DNA from: Alteromonas marina
GTDB taxonomy: Bacteria; Pseudomonadota; Gammaproteobacteria; Enterobacterales; Alteromonadaceae
Reading direction: 5' to 3'
NCBI RefSeq assembly: GCF_000808575.1
Contig: NZ_JWLW01000015.1
Location: 62,001-126,000, forward strand
Length of the DNA: 64,000 bases
Position numbers and translations under genes: made by a program. Of the stretch, positions 26,422 through 35,565 are shown piece by piece. The notes below the pieces were generated by a model. It was given only the letters and a program-made list of their open reading frames with translations. It was not told the origin of the DNA and ran no database searches. The number at the start of each line of letters is the position of its first letter. Positions within the stretch are counted from its first letter, which is position 1.

Positions 26422-28971
26422 CTATACCATAGAGACAGGAATGAACTGATCTTTACCTGCTACTTTTTCAGCTTCAGTAGCTGGGCGAACCTGGCCTCGC
26501 TCTGAAACAAACTGAATATTGGTGTCGCTAGCATTGCTGTTTACGAATTGACGGAAACGCTTGCGCGACTCTGGGTTTTCGATGGTGGTTTTCCATTCGC
26601 ACTGATAAGCATCAACCACAGCATCCATCTGTGCTTCAAGCTCACCATTAATGCCAAGAGCATCGTTTATCACAACGTCTTGCAGGTAAGCTAACCCACC
26701 TTCTAAGTTGTCCATCCACACCGATGTACGCTGTAGGCGATCAGCCGTTTTCACGTAAAACATCAGCACGCGGTCGATGTACTTAATAAGGGTTTCGGTA
26801 TCTAGGTCGGTGGCAAACAGGTCTGCATGTCGAGGCTTCATGCCGCCATTCCCGCAAACATACAGGTTCCAGCCTTGCTCGGTAGCAATAACGCCAATGT
26901 CTTTGCTTTGGGCTTCTGCGCACTCACGGGTACACCCCGAAACGGCAAATTTAATTTTGTGCGGTGCACGTAAGCCTTTGTAACGATTCTCTAAATCAAT
27001 GGCAGTGCCAACAGAATCCTGAACACCGTAACGGCACCAGGTGCTGCCCACACACGATTTCACAGTACGCAGTGCCTTCGCGTAGGCGTGGCCGGTTTCA
27101 AAACCACCAGCGACCAGTTTTTCCCAGATATCAGGTAAGTGCTCTACGCGCGCTCCAAATAAATCAATGCGCTGACCACCTGTGATCTTGGTGTACAGGT
27201 TGTATTCTTTTGCCACTTCACCTAGCAGAATCAACTTCTCAGGCGTTATTTCGCCACCAGGTACACGCGGTACAACGGAATACGTGCCATCTTTTTGCAT
27301 GTTGCCAAGGTAGATATCGTTGGTGTCTTGCAGAGGAAGATGTGAAGCCTTAAGAATGTAGTCGTTATACACCGAGGCTAAAATTGAGCCGACAGCAGGC
27401 TTACAAATTTCACACCCTAGACCTTCACCATGCTGCTCTAGTAGCTCGTCGAAGGTGCGAATGCCGTTTACCTTAACGATGTGAAAGAGTTCTTGTCGGG
27501 TGTAATTGAAGTGCTCACAAATGGCTTTCGATACTTCCACACCGCGCTTTTCAAGCTCGCTGTCTACCACATTTTTAAGTAGAGCGGCACAGCCTCCACA
27601 ACCTGTACTGGCCTTAGTTTCACCTTTTACATCGCCAACGCTACAACAGCCGCCTTCAATGGCTGAAACAATGTCGCCCTTTGTCACGTTTAGACACGAA
27701 CAAATAGACGCGGTGTCTGGGAGTGCATCGGCACCTAACGCCGGTGCGGCATCGGATGACGGCAGAATTAGGCTTTCTGGGTGTTCAGGTAATTCAATAT
27801 TATTAAGTGCATACTGCAGGAGCGTGTCGTAGTCGCTGGTATCGCCAACGAGTACAGCACCAAGCACGTACTTTTGCTCGCTATCTACCACCAGCTTTTT
27901 ATACACGCCCTCGGGCTGATTTAAGTACGTGTAGCTAAGCGCTCCGTCTGTGCGTTCATGGGCATCGCCAATTGAGCCCACTTCTACGCCCATTAGCTTG
28001 AGTTTAGTGCTCATATCTGCGCCAGCGAACTCGGCATCGCCACCTGTAATATGACTTACGGCCGTGCGTGCCATGGTGTAGCCAGGTGCAACAAGACCAA
28101 AGATTTTGTTATCCCACAGCGCACATTCACCCACAGCGTAAATGTTCGGGTCAGACGTCACGCAGTGGTTATCAATAACAATACCGCCGCGCTCACCCAG
28201 TGTTAGCGCTGACTTTCTGCCGAGCTGGTCGGAAGGTCGAATACCAGCAGAAAATAAAATCATGTCAGTTTCTAGTGCAGTGCCGTCAGCAAACACCATT
28301 TTATAGCGGCAGGTATCACCGGCCTCGATAGTTTGGGTGGCCTTTTGGGTGTGAACCGTAACACCCAATGCTTCAATTTTGTCCTTAAGAACGTTACCAC
28401 CTGCTTGGTCTAGCTGTACCGCCATAAGCTGCGGGGCAAACTCAACCACGTGGGTGTCGAGACCGGCTTGTTTTAATGCGTTAGCGGCTTCTAAACCCAA
28501 CAGCCCACCACCAACAACAACCCCTACTTTGCTCACCGTTGCTGATGCTTCAATAGCGAGTAGATCGTCTATAGTACGGTACACCAAGCAATGCTCTTGA
28601 TCGTTGCCAGGAATGGGTGGCACAAATGGGTATGAGCCCGTAGCTAGCACAAGCTTATCGTAGCTAAACACCTGCCCTTCAGAAGTCGTCACTTTATTAT
28701 TGTCACGGTCTATATCGGTAACCAAGGCATTGGTAACTACGTTTACGCCCCACTCGGCGTACTGAGCGGGTGTAGTAAGCGCTAAGTCATCAGCACTCGC
28801 GCCGCTAAAAAAAGACGACAGATAAACGCGGTCGTACGCAAGGCGTGACTCGCCGCATAAAACGGTTATTTCTACATTGGCATCGCTTTGGTGAAGCTGC
28901 TCAACAAAATGATGCCCCACCATGCCGTTGCCTACGACGACAATTTGCGTTTTTGAGTCCAATGAAGTCAT
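26422..28971 (-). CDS. nirB: NAD(P)H-dependent nitrite reductase large subunit
   Basis: An 849-aa siroheme enzyme reducing nitrite to ammonium. Domains in order: FAD/NAD(P)H reductase (VVVGNGMVGHHFVEQL; VVGGGLLGLEAANALKQ), BFD-like [2Fe-2S] (CSCLNV, CGGCAALL), a further Cys pair (LGCEICKPAVG), the sulfite/nitrite reductase half-domain, and the siroheme/4Fe-4S site (CVGSTWCRYG with SGCTRECAEAQ). The start is set at 28971 (MTSLDSK) because AAGGGGAA lies just upstream; the longer frame begins at a TTG inside the U-tract of the leader terminator. It is first in the operon nirB-nirD-nasA-cobA-ybiB. Confidence 0.95.
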   Translation of the reverse strand: MTSLDSKTQIVVVGNGMVGHHFVEQLHQSDANVEITVLCGESRLAYDRVYLSSFFSGASADDLALTTPAQYAEWGVNVVTNALVTDIDRDNNKVTTSEGQVFSYDKLVLATGSYPFVPPIPGNDQEHCLVYRTIDDLLAIEASATVSKVGVVVGGGLLGLEAANALKQAGLDTHVVEFAPQLMAVQLDQAGGNVLKDKIEALGVTVHTQKATQTIEAGDTCRYKMVFADGTALETDMILFSAGIRPSDQLGRKSALTLGERGGIVIDNHCVTSDPNIYAVGECALWDNKIFGLVAPGYTMARTAVSHITGGDAEFAGADMSTKLKLMGVEVGSIGDAHERTDGALSYTYLNQPEGVYKKLVVDSEQKYVLGAVLVGDTSDYDTLLQYALNNIELPEHPESLILPSSDAAPALGADALPDTASICSCLNVTKGDIVSAIEGGCCSVGDVKGETKASTGCGGCAALLKNVVDSELEKRGVEVSKAICEHFNYTRQELFHIVKVNGIRTFDELLEQHGEGLGCEICKPAVGSILASVYNDYILKASHLPLQDTNDIYLGNMQKDGTYSVVPRVPGGEITPEKLILLGEVAKEYNLYTKITGGQRIDLFGARVEHLPDIWEKLVAGGFETGHAYAKALRTVKSCVGSTWCRYGVQDSVGTAIDLENRYKGLRAPHKIKFAVSGCTRECAEAQSKDIGVIATEQGWNLYVCGNGGMKPRHADLFATDLDTETLIKYIDRVLMFYVKTADRLQRTSVWMDNLEGGLAYLQDVVINDALGINGELEAQMDAVVDAYQCEWKTTIENPESRKRFRQFVNSNASDTNIQFVSERGQVRPATEAEKVAGKDQFIPVSMV

Positions 28972-28993
28972 GGTATTCCCCTTTTTTCGGGAC

Positions 28994-29085
28994 AAAAAAA
29001 AGCCCGCTTCAACTTTCGTTGATGCGGGCTTCGTTGCCTATTTTGCCAACGGTTTAGGTCGGCTAACACATTTTACGGAGTGTTA
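28994..29085 (-). promoter_or_regulatory. ANTAR-type antitermination leader of nirB
   Basis: On the minus strand: P1 stem TAACAC/GTGTTA (29085-29080 with 29069-29064), P2 GGC-AACGAA-GCC (29038-29027), then a terminator with stem AGCCCGC/GCGGGCT (29030-29024 with 29007-29001) and a run of eight U. P2 and terminator share 29027-29030 and cannot form together. The 12-nt P2 is identical to that before nrtA. Bound ANTAR protein would hold P2 and let transcription pass into nirB. Confidence 0.78.
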
Positions 29086-29148
29086 TAAATCACACAATTT
29101 TCAGCGATTGACACAAATCACCAAAACACACTTTACGTTTATAGTTAT

Positions 29149-29163
29149 CCAATTTCAGTGCCA
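29149..29163 (-). promoter_or_regulatory. Probable sigma-54 promoter of nirB operon
   Basis: On the minus strand TGGCAC-TGAAA-TTGG matches TGGCAC-N5-TTGC except for the last C. It would give a leader of about 165 nt holding both hairpins. Confidence 0.55.
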
Positions 29164-29226
29164 AAACCGTAAACGATTGTTTTTATTTGATTTACTAAAA
29201 AATTAGCATTATTCAGACTTCACAAC

Positions 29227-29264
29227 TGCACCAAACAAACGCAAAACTGTGTTTACTTGGTGCA
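29227..29264. promoter_or_regulatory. Candidate NtrC sites upstream of nirB
   Basis: TGCACCAA (29227-29234) and TTGGTGCA (29257-29264) are perfect inverted half sites 22 bp apart, 64-100 bp upstream of the -24 element. The spacing is wider than the classic NtrC dyad. Confidence 0.55.
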
Positions 29265-29282
29265 TTAAGGCTTTCAAACAAC

Positions 29283-30848
29283 TTAGGCCAGTTTATCTGT
29301 CGCTACGCGGTAGCGAGGATCTTCAACTACGTTAATTTCAACAAACTTATCGGCCTTGCGAAGCAATGAACGACATTCATCGCTGATATGACGAATGTGT
29401 AGCTTTTTACCCTGCTCTTCGTATTTGTCAGCAAGGGTATCTAGCGCATCGATACCTGATGAATCCCAAATGCGAGAGTCTTTAAAGTCAATAACTACAT
29501 CGTTAGGGTCGTTGGCGATATCAAACAGGTCTTTGAAATGCGATACCGAGCCAAAGAACAGCGGGCCGTCTAGCTCATAGACTTTCCAACCGTCGTTATC
29601 GATATGGGATCTCGCTTCAATATGACGAGCGTGTTTCCATGCAAACACCAGTGCTGAAACGATAACACCCACCACAACCGCAATAGCCAGGTCAGCGATA
29701 ACGGTAACGCCTGTTACTAGGAAAAGTACGAACGCATCTTCTTTGTTTACGCCGCGAATAATTCTGAATGACGCCCACTCAAATGTAGCAATAACCACCA
29801 CGAACATAACGCCAACAAGGGCAGCAAGAGGAATCATTTCAATTAGCGGAGCAGCAAATAGAATAAAGCCTAATAATACAACCGCCGCGGTGATACCAGA
29901 CAAGCGGCCACGGCCACCAGAGTTAATGTTAATCATACTTTGACCAATCATGGCACAACCGCCCATACCGCCAAAGAAACCGTTAACGGTATTTGCAACG
30001 CCTTGGCCAACGCACTCTTTGTTACCACGTCCGCGGGTGTCCGTCATTTCATCAATTAATGAAAGGGTAAGAAGCGATTCAATAAGACCGACCAAGCAAA
30101 GAATGACTGAGGTTGGCAGAATGATCATGAAGGTTTCCCAGGTGAACGGCACCATAGGAATAGCGAAGCTAGGAAGTTCCCCCGCTAGCGTCGCGGTATC
30201 GCGCTGGTCAGCTGGCAGCAAGTCACGAACAAAGTCGATTACAGTGCGCGCTTCAAGATCAAGACCATGTACTAACAAAGTCACCGTTACAATTGCTACA
30301 AGAGACGCCGGTACAGCTTTGGTTAGCTTAGGTAACAAATAGATAATGGCCATAGTTAACGCCACAAGCCCTAACATCCAATATAGCAGCGTACCTTCCA
30401 TCCACTGCAACTCACCGGCTGCGTTAGTGACTTTGAACTGGCCTAACTGCGCCAGGAAAATAACAATCGCCAAACCATTTACGAAGCCTAGCATTACCGG
30501 ATATGGCACCAGTCGAATAAACTTCCCGAGCTTGAAAATACCGCACATTATTTGCAGTAATCCAGCCAAAATAACCGCGGCAAATAAATACTGCACGCCG
30601 TGTTGGGCAACCAGTGCCACCATTACAACGGCCATGGCGCCAGTAGCACCAGAAATCATTCCTGGGCGGCCACCAATAGCGGAAGTGATCAAGCCCATCA
30701 TGAAAGCCGCATAAAGACCAATCATTGGTTCTACGCCGGCTACAAATGCGAATGCTACGGCTTCAGGGACCAAGGCTAGCGCCACGGTAATACCTGATAG
30801 CACGTCGTTTTTAACGTTGCTGTCTTTACTGGTAATTAAATCGAACAT
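29283..30848 (-). CDS. SulP-family inorganic anion transporter
   Basis: A 521-aa membrane transporter. The first repeats read [24 protein letters not shown] and [21 protein letters not shown], the classic SulP pattern, followed by about ten to twelve helices in total. A C-terminal STAS domain (about residues 410-510, [25 protein letters not shown]) regulates or couples transport. Family members carry sulfate, bicarbonate, nitrate or chloride; the substrate cannot be read from sequence. It is on the same strand as, and upstream of, the nirB regulatory region, and is not part of that operon. Confidence 0.88.
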   Translation of the reverse strand: MFDLITSKDSNVKNDVLSGITVALALVPEAVAFAFVAGVEPMIGLYAAFMMGLITSAIGGRPGMISGATGAMAVVMVALVAQHGVQYLFAAVILAGLLQIMCGIFKLGKFIRLVPYPVMLGFVNGLAIVIFLAQLGQFKVTNAAGELQWMEGTLLYWMLGLVALTMAIIYLLPKLTKAVPASLVAIVTVTLLVHGLDLEARTVIDFVRDLLPADQRDTATLAGELPSFAIPMVPFTWETFMIILPTSVILCLVGLIESLLTLSLIDEMTDTRGRGNKECVGQGVANTVNGFFGGMGGCAMIGQSMININSGGRGRLSGITAAVVLLGFILFAAPLIEMIPLAALVGVMFVVVIATFEWASFRIIRGVNKEDAFVLFLVTGVTVIADLAIAVVVGVIVSALVFAWKHARHIEARSHIDNDGWKVYELDGPLFFGSVSHFKDLFDIANDPNDVVIDFKDSRIWDSSGIDALDTLADKYEEQGKKLHIRHISDECRSLLRKADKFVEINVVEDPRYRVATDKLA

Positions 30849-31232
30849 GTTCTCTCAGAAGCTAGGATGTTAAACACAACAACCCACCGTGGCGTAAGCT
30901 GCGCAAAAGCAGAACACCAAGTAGGTAGGAGAATTTTTCGGCGATTCTATCACCATTGTAGCTTAAAATCTTTTAATAGATTGTTACGAACGCGAACCGT
31001 TACGTGCAGTCGTGAAGAGACAATCCTCCGTATCCACTCCTCTCATCTTTGCCTGCCAACTTTTTAAGGCCAGCTTGAGGCTTAATTAAATCGCTGATGC
31101 TGACAAATTGCCTCATACATGGCATCGTATAAGGGTTTTGGTTAACCGCGTCGTTCACTACGCTCAATTTCTAATTCGAGTCGTGACAAGACGTCGCAAT
31201 AGGGCATAAGCCTTATTCAACGAGGAGTTAAA
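30849..31232. other. Divergent intergenic region, sulP/95-aa gene
   Basis: 384 bp without a credible ORF. No ANTAR-type P2 hairpin (GGCAACGAAGCC or its complement) is present, so neither flanking gene appears to share the nrtA/nirB attenuator. Confidence 0.5.
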
Positions 31233-31520
31233 GTGGTACCTTATATTCTTACAATTTTGTGCGTGCTAGTGGCGGGCGCTATTCACTGGATGTCGCCAAA
31301 GGCTTATTGGAAAGCCACTATTATGTCGACCGCCGTTATCTTATTGTTTTCTGTAGCTGCACTATTTATTTTTAAAGCATCAGGGATGTTAGTAAGCGAA
31401 CATACGGGTGAAAATGCTGATTTTTCAGGACAAATGCTAACCATCACCACAATGATTGCCTTCTTCGGTTTCTTAATATCGCTGTTTGTAGGCTGGTTTC
31501 TTCGCGTAGTCAGAAACTAA
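31233..31520 (+). CDS. Small membrane protein of unknown function
   Basis: A 95-aa protein, not recognised, with three hydrophobic segments (about residues 2-20, 28-48 and 68-92) and a basic C-terminus. The start is a GTG with GAGGAG 7 bases upstream, which is strong support for translation. A hairpin follows at 31548. It stands between sulP and the nasR-like gene; no link to nitrate metabolism can be shown. Confidence 0.65.
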   Translation: MVPYILTILCVLVAGAIHWMSPKAYWKATIMSTAVILLFSVAALFIFKASGMLVSEHTGENADFSGQMLTITTMIAFFGFLISLFVGWFLRVVRN

Positions 31521-31547
31521 TTTGGAAAGCAAAACCACATAGTTTGC

Positions 31548-31580
31548 GAGGCTGCACCATTTTGGCGCAGCCTCTTGCCT
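31548..31580 (+). terminator. Probable terminator after the 95-aa gene
   Basis: GAGGCTGC (31548-31555) pairs with GCAGCCTC (31567-31574); the following sequence is only moderately T-rich. Confidence 0.55.
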
Positions 31581-31819
31581 CTCAACTTCCCTCTTAACGC
31601 CGCTAACCTTCCCGTCCCCCCTTATAAAGTCACCTTAAGTAAAAATTCCAGTCACACCACATGCCGCGAAATGTCAGCACTCCGAGCGTTTTTGTTCACG
31701 CTAACGCTTATCTTCATCAATTCTAATAAACAGGGCATAAGTGTTGCTTGGTAGACGTATTGCTCTGCTGAGTGCAGGGGGCTAAGAGCAAAGAGTTTCA
31801 AAAAACGTTTCGCCAATAG

Positions 31820-33217
31820 ATGCACTCATCAAGAAAAAATTCGAAACGTGTGCACCAAAGATTAGCAGGCCTTAACATGCTTCATGAACCAGAACAGACC
31901 ATTGCGCTGTGTAGCGACGCTACTAAGCGCTTTTTGCTAGCGGCAAAGCACGCCGAAATAACTGTGCTTGAGCAATTATCTAGTAATTGTCGAATTGTAA
32001 TTGCGGTTCGTGAGCTTATTCATGAACTGCAAAAAGAACGTGGGGCCAGCAACATCTTTCTTGCTTCAAAGGGCGAACGTTATAGTGTTGAGCGAATGCA
32101 GTATATCGGTGCTAGCGAACAAGCGGAGTCTTTGTTAAAAAGCCATTTAAAGTCCCTATACCTGACAGATGAAATCACTACGGGTAACCCGCGGTTGTTG
32201 AGCAGCATTACACTTGCTATGCAGGCGACGGACTACCTGCCCAGACTGAGAGAACAAGTAAGCAAGCAGCTGCTGACACCACTGGAATCCACCCGAGCAT
32301 ATAGTCGCTTAGTGGCCAGTTTACTTACTGTTATCTTTGAAGCAGCAGATATTGCAAGCGACCCAACAATAACCCGCTTACTGGTTGCTCTGTTCAATTT
32401 TATGCAGGCAAAAGAATACGCGGGGCAAGAGCGGGCGTGGGGCGCTATTGGTTTCGCAGAAACTCATTTCGATGTTCGCCTTTGTGAAAAGCTAGCCGCA
32501 CTTCAGCACGCACAAGAACATCACTTCAGTATATTCTGTGAGTTTAGCTGTAAACCGCATAAAGAAGCACTAGAAGCGTTAAACAAAAGCCCTGCCGCAA
32601 TCGACATAACGCAGCTTAGAAATATGATTGCACAGCTTGGTGACGGCAGTGCGATTTCAAGCGAGATCTCAGAGGTATGGTTTGATGTCGCAACACGACG
32701 CATAGATGCAATGCTGGCCATTGAAGTAGCGCTAACTGAAGCCTTAACACAGCAAGCTAACAGTAAAGTTGCTGATGCAAAAAATGAAATGGCCAACCAT
32801 CAACAACTACTAACGCGCTTTAATGATGAGCACGCCAATGACGGTTCCCCCCTCACCTTATTGTTCGACCCCAGTATGCCAGGCCTTGCGGAAGACACTA
32901 AAGAAGACGAGATTAAAACGCTATCACTCAATCAGCAAACTAAAACCTTATCTGCCCATCGCTCTTTTTACGATTTATTGCGTTCACAAGCCCAGCACAT
33001 AGAAGATATGGGGCGTGAACTTGAGGAAGCTAAGCGGGCAATTCAAGACCAGAAGCTGATAAGCCGGGCAAAGCTGGTTGTCATGGAACAATTTGGATTA
33101 AGCGAAAATACCGCGTATCGCCGACTGCAAAAACAAGCGATGAGCGAAAATACGACCATAGCATCTATTGCCGCTAAGGTTGTTAATATTGCAACTAAAA
33201 ACTCAGCAGGAAGGTAA
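31820..33217 (+). CDS. nasR: Nitrate-responsive NIT-ANTAR antitermination regulator (NasR-like)
   Basis: A 465-aa protein. Residues about 55-300 match the NIT (nitrate/nitrite-sensing) domain, with the hallmark RELIHELQKERGASNIFLASKG. Residues about 395-455 form an ANTAR RNA-binding domain after a coiled coil (ELEEAKRAIQDQKLISRAKLVVMEQFGLSENTAYRRLQKQA). This is the domain order of Klebsiella NasR, which binds a two-hairpin leader RNA when nitrate is present and prevents termination. Two matching leaders, before nrtA and nirB, lie in this window. There is no response-regulator receiver domain. The ATG at 31820 has no clear ribosome site; ATG at 31877 (AGGCC upstream) is an alternative. Confidence 0.9.
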   Translation: MHSSRKNSKRVHQRLAGLNMLHEPEQTIALCSDATKRFLLAAKHAEITVLEQLSSNCRIVIAVRELIHELQKERGASNIFLASKGERYSVERMQYIGASEQAESLLKSHLKSLYLTDEITTGNPRLLSSITLAMQATDYLPRLREQVSKQLLTPLESTRAYSRLVASLLTVIFEAADIASDPTITRLLVALFNFMQAKEYAGQERAWGAIGFAETHFDVRLCEKLAALQHAQEHHFSIFCEFSCKPHKEALEALNKSPAAIDITQLRNMIAQLGDGSAISSEISEVWFDVATRRIDAMLAIEVALTEALTQQANSKVADAKNEMANHQQLLTRFNDEHANDGSPLTLLFDPSMPGLAEDTKEDEIKTLSLNQQTKTLSAHRSFYDLLRSQAQHIEDMGRELEEAKRAIQDQKLISRAKLVVMEQFGLSENTAYRRLQKQAMSENTTIASIAAKVVNIATKNSAGR

Positions 33218-33305
33218 ATGCAAGCTCAACACAAATTCAGACTTTTCGTGTAGCGCCATTTAGTAAGTTTCCACTACAGTATATTTCCATTGTATCGCTA
33301 TCGCT

Positions 33306-33509
33306 TTATTTAAGTTCAAACACCTGCTCTACTGGAATAGCAAAATAAGCTGCTATTTTAAGAGCAATAACCACCGAAGGTGTGAAGCGCCCGGTTTCCA
33401 CGGTACTTATAGTTTTTCTGGAAACACCAATCGCATCAGCTAATTCTTGCTGAGAGATTTTATGTTGCAAGCGGAGCTTATGAATATGGTTATCCAAATC
33501 TTCATTCAT
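33306..33509 (-). CDS. XRE-family helix-turn-helix regulator
   Basis: A 67-aa protein consisting of one Cro/CI-type HTH domain (KLRLQHKISQQELADAIGVSRKTISTVETGRFTPSVVIALKIAAYF). It belongs to the small YgzD/YozG-like regulators that usually accompany a membrane protein gene, as here: its start overlaps the end of the 160-aa membrane gene by 8 bp. It likely controls its own operon through the dyad at 34072-34110. Confidence 0.88.
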   Translation of the reverse strand: MNEDLDNHIHKLRLQHKISQQELADAIGVSRKTISTVETGRFTPSVVIALKIAAYFAIPVEQVFELK

Positions 33510-33984
33510 CTAACTCTTCCTCGCGCAATTTCCATAAAATGGATGTTCCATGGGCAGCCGCGGCTACACCAAGCAAGACTTGAAGCGCATGGGTAACGCC
33601 AAAGGGAGCCATGAGATCAGCAAACCATTTGCTATCGCCCCAAAAAGCAAGAATCATTGTGCCGAAAATTAGGATATGACAAGTAATACGCAAGCTAAAT
33701 GAGCTCACATAGTCCACGTATTCATCGTCAAATGTCAGCGTCCAAAAACCCAAACGAGATATATTTTGGGCGAACTTCATTGATTTAATTCCTAATACTA
33801 CGCAGTAAACAGCGCTAGCTAATGACGCCAACCCTAGTAACCAGTAAATAACTGAGTCTGTATTGTTAATCGTAGCTAATGCGGCTTTAACTAAAACAAA
33901 GAATGCTAAGGCGAGACTGACTTTACCCGTTATTGTCAAATACTCTTGTTCCGTCTCAGGTGGTACTAAAATTGATGTTGCCAT
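33502..33984 (-). CDS. Membrane protein paired with an XRE regulator
   Basis: A 160-aa protein with about four hydrophobic segments (residues 22-40, 44-62, 98-116, 130-146) and a charged C-terminal tail (REEELDE). It is not recognised. The XRE gene follows with an 8-bp overlap, a pairing often seen for two-gene operons in which the small HTH protein is the repressor. Function unknown; sensing or immunity roles are only guesses. Confidence 0.75.
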   Translation of the reverse strand: MATSILVPPETEQEYLTITGKVSLALAFFVLVKAALATINNTDSVIYWLLGLASLASAVYCVVLGIKSMKFAQNISRLGFWTLTFDDEYVDYVSSFSLRITCHILIFGTMILAFWGDSKWFADLMAPFGVTHALQVLLGVAAAAHGTSILWKLREEELDE

Positions 33985-34071
33985 TTTTAAATTCCCTATT
34001 ATTAACGGCGCATTGATGCCGATTAAAGCTCACTGCGTTCTAATGTCACATATGATACCTAAACGGATCAT

Positions 34072-34110
34072 ATGTAACCCTTAGGTATCAATGATACCCA
34101 AAGGTTACAT
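34072..34110. promoter_or_regulatory. Nested palindromic operator before the membrane/XRE operon
   Basis: Two inverted repeats share one centre at 34091: inner GGTATCA-A-TGATACC (34084-34098) and outer ATGTAACC...GGTTACAT (34072-34079 with 34103-34110). Further half-site copies (TGATACC at 34053-34059, GATCATATG at 34067-34074) lie nearer the gene. It is a likely binding region for the XRE protein. Confidence 0.65.
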
Positions 34111-34197
34111 GTTTGCAAGTTTTTTATGGATTTGATTAATCAAAGCATAGTCTGAAACATTGCGTGCCAATTCGTACAAATATGTATTGCTTTCCAG

Positions 34198-34839
34198 TTA
34201 TTTATGAACTTTCAACAAAGGCCAAACAGTAAGCCAATTCTTAGAAGCAAGTCGCTGTTTGAAAACTTCGGGTCTTGGATATTTTGGGTTAATACTTATG
34301 GTGCCTGCGAAGTTTGCTTCCAAGCCAAATGGCGCGAGTATGTCTAAATCATCATTGGCTAAAAGGCGAACTGCTACACAGGTTTCTCGTTCTATCCAAT
34401 AAGAAATAGCGTCGTGGCAATTTTGATAGGGAGCGTGCTCGTGGGCTAGGTGCATCCGCGCTTGATTTTTAACTTGCCAACTAGCTTGGGGTACCATACG
34501 CGCTAGCTCGCGTTCAATGGCTTGTTCTTGTGCTTTTAGTCCTAGTTTGGCAGCTACAGAACTTGGTGAGTAAGCTTGCGGTTGAGGTGCTAATTTCAAT
34601 GCATTATCGGCACCCGCAACACGTTGCGGTGGATTAACGCCACCACTAAAGTAAATCACATCAATATCATTGAGCGGAGTCGGTATAGTTCTTTCGTGTA
34701 ACTCATCCCATAAGGCATTTCGAACAAAACCAGCACCAATGTACCCTTGCGGTAAATCGAGCGCTCTCAGAGCGCGAAGGCAACGCATTCTGAAAGGGTC
34801 CCGCTTGATAACGCCTTCAAGCCGTCTGCGCTTGTCCAC
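34198..34839 (-). CDS. Nucleotidyltransferase family protein (COG3575 type)
   Basis: A 213-aa protein with the NTP_transf_6 pattern: GAGFVRNALWDELHERT, the paired acids in LNDIDVIYF (metal ligands), ARMHLAHEHAPYQNCHDAISYWIERETCVAVRL and a C-terminal NPKYPRPEVFKQRL. The family is a polymerase-beta-like fold of unknown substrate. The GTG at 34839 is chosen: it lies 2 bp after the upstream PAP2 stop and has GAAGG before it, whereas longer frames would overlap the PAP2 gene. It is last of a probable alkB-bolA-PAP2-NTase transcript. Confidence 0.8.
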   Translation of the reverse strand: MDKRRRLEGVIKRDPFRMRCLRALRALDLPQGYIGAGFVRNALWDELHERTIPTPLNDIDVIYFSGGVNPPQRVAGADNALKLAPQPQAYSPSSVAAKLGLKAQEQAIERELARMVPQASWQVKNQARMHLAHEHAPYQNCHDAISYWIERETCVAVRLLANDDLDILAPFGLEANFAGTISINPKYPRPEVFKQRLASKNWLTVWPLLKVHK

Positions 34840-34841
34840 GT

Positions 34842-35534
34842 TTAACCTTCGTCTTTTATACGCAGTTTGCGTTTCCACTTGATGATATAGAAGCAAAAGG
34901 CAGCCATGCTGCCACCAGCAAACCACCCTGCAATTATGTCGCTAGGCCAATGCACGCCCAATAAAATGCGGCTTAAGCCAATACAAAAGACAAGAAAGGT
35001 GGCTGCCATGTAGATCCACACTTTTACTGAAGCGTTTTGCGTGAAGTACGTCAACAAATAGGCGATATAGAAATAAACAAGCGTAGATAAGGTAGCATGT
35101 GCAGAGGGGAAGCTTTGTGTATACACACTCACATCCTGCATGGGCAGCGGAGGACGAGGCCTGTCGATGCCAGCTTTGAGTAAGAAGGTCGTTGCGATCC
35201 CCGCAGCGACAGCAATTAGAAAAGTCAGTGCCTTTTTCTTTTCACCGGCCATCGCCAAGGCTCCGGCAACTGAAATCGTGACAAAGACAAGTGCCGTATT
35301 ACTGCCTAACGCGGTGATATCGCGTAGCGCGTCTTCTTTCCAAGCCGATACATTGCCTGCTTCGCTAATTACATTGAATAACGCATTGTCAAACGTAGTC
35401 AGCACGCCCATGTAGACAAACAACATCATAAGCAAAAAACCGGTGCCAAGTAGTAACACCTGAATAGAGGGTGTTTTAATGATGTCTAAGTAAGAGGCTA
35501 GCGCGCCGCTGTTTTTCGTTTCACTGCTTGTCAT
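34842..35534 (-). CDS. PAP2-family membrane phosphatase
   Basis: A 230-aa inner-membrane phosphatase, likely acting on lipid phosphates such as phosphatidylglycerophosphate or undecaprenyl pyrophosphate. The three PAP2 motifs are present: KAGIDRPRP, PSAHA and SRILLGVHWPSD, with about six helices. The ATG at 35534 (MTSSETKN) is preferred because GGAAG precedes it; an upstream in-frame start at 35588 would overlap the bolA gene. Confidence 0.88.
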   Translation of the reverse strand: MTSSETKNSGALASYLDIIKTPSIQVLLLGTGFLLMMLFVYMGVLTTFDNALFNVISEAGNVSAWKEDALRDITALGSNTALVFVTISVAGALAMAGEKKKALTFLIAVAAGIATTFLLKAGIDRPRPPLPMQDVSVYTQSFPSAHATLSTLVYFYIAYLLTYFTQNASVKVWIYMAATFLVFCIGLSRILLGVHWPSDIIAGWFAGGSMAAFCFYIIKWKRKLRIKDEG

Positions 35535-35565
35535 AAATCTACTTCCATTTAGTACAAAAAGAGCG

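Noticed and set aside
28972..28995. Longer nirB start (TTG)
   Set aside because: It begins in the U-tract of the attenuator terminator; AAGGGGAA points to ATG 28971.
29950..30714. Two ORFs (130 and 122 aa) opposite sulP
   Set aside because: Low-complexity translations of the complement of a membrane protein gene.
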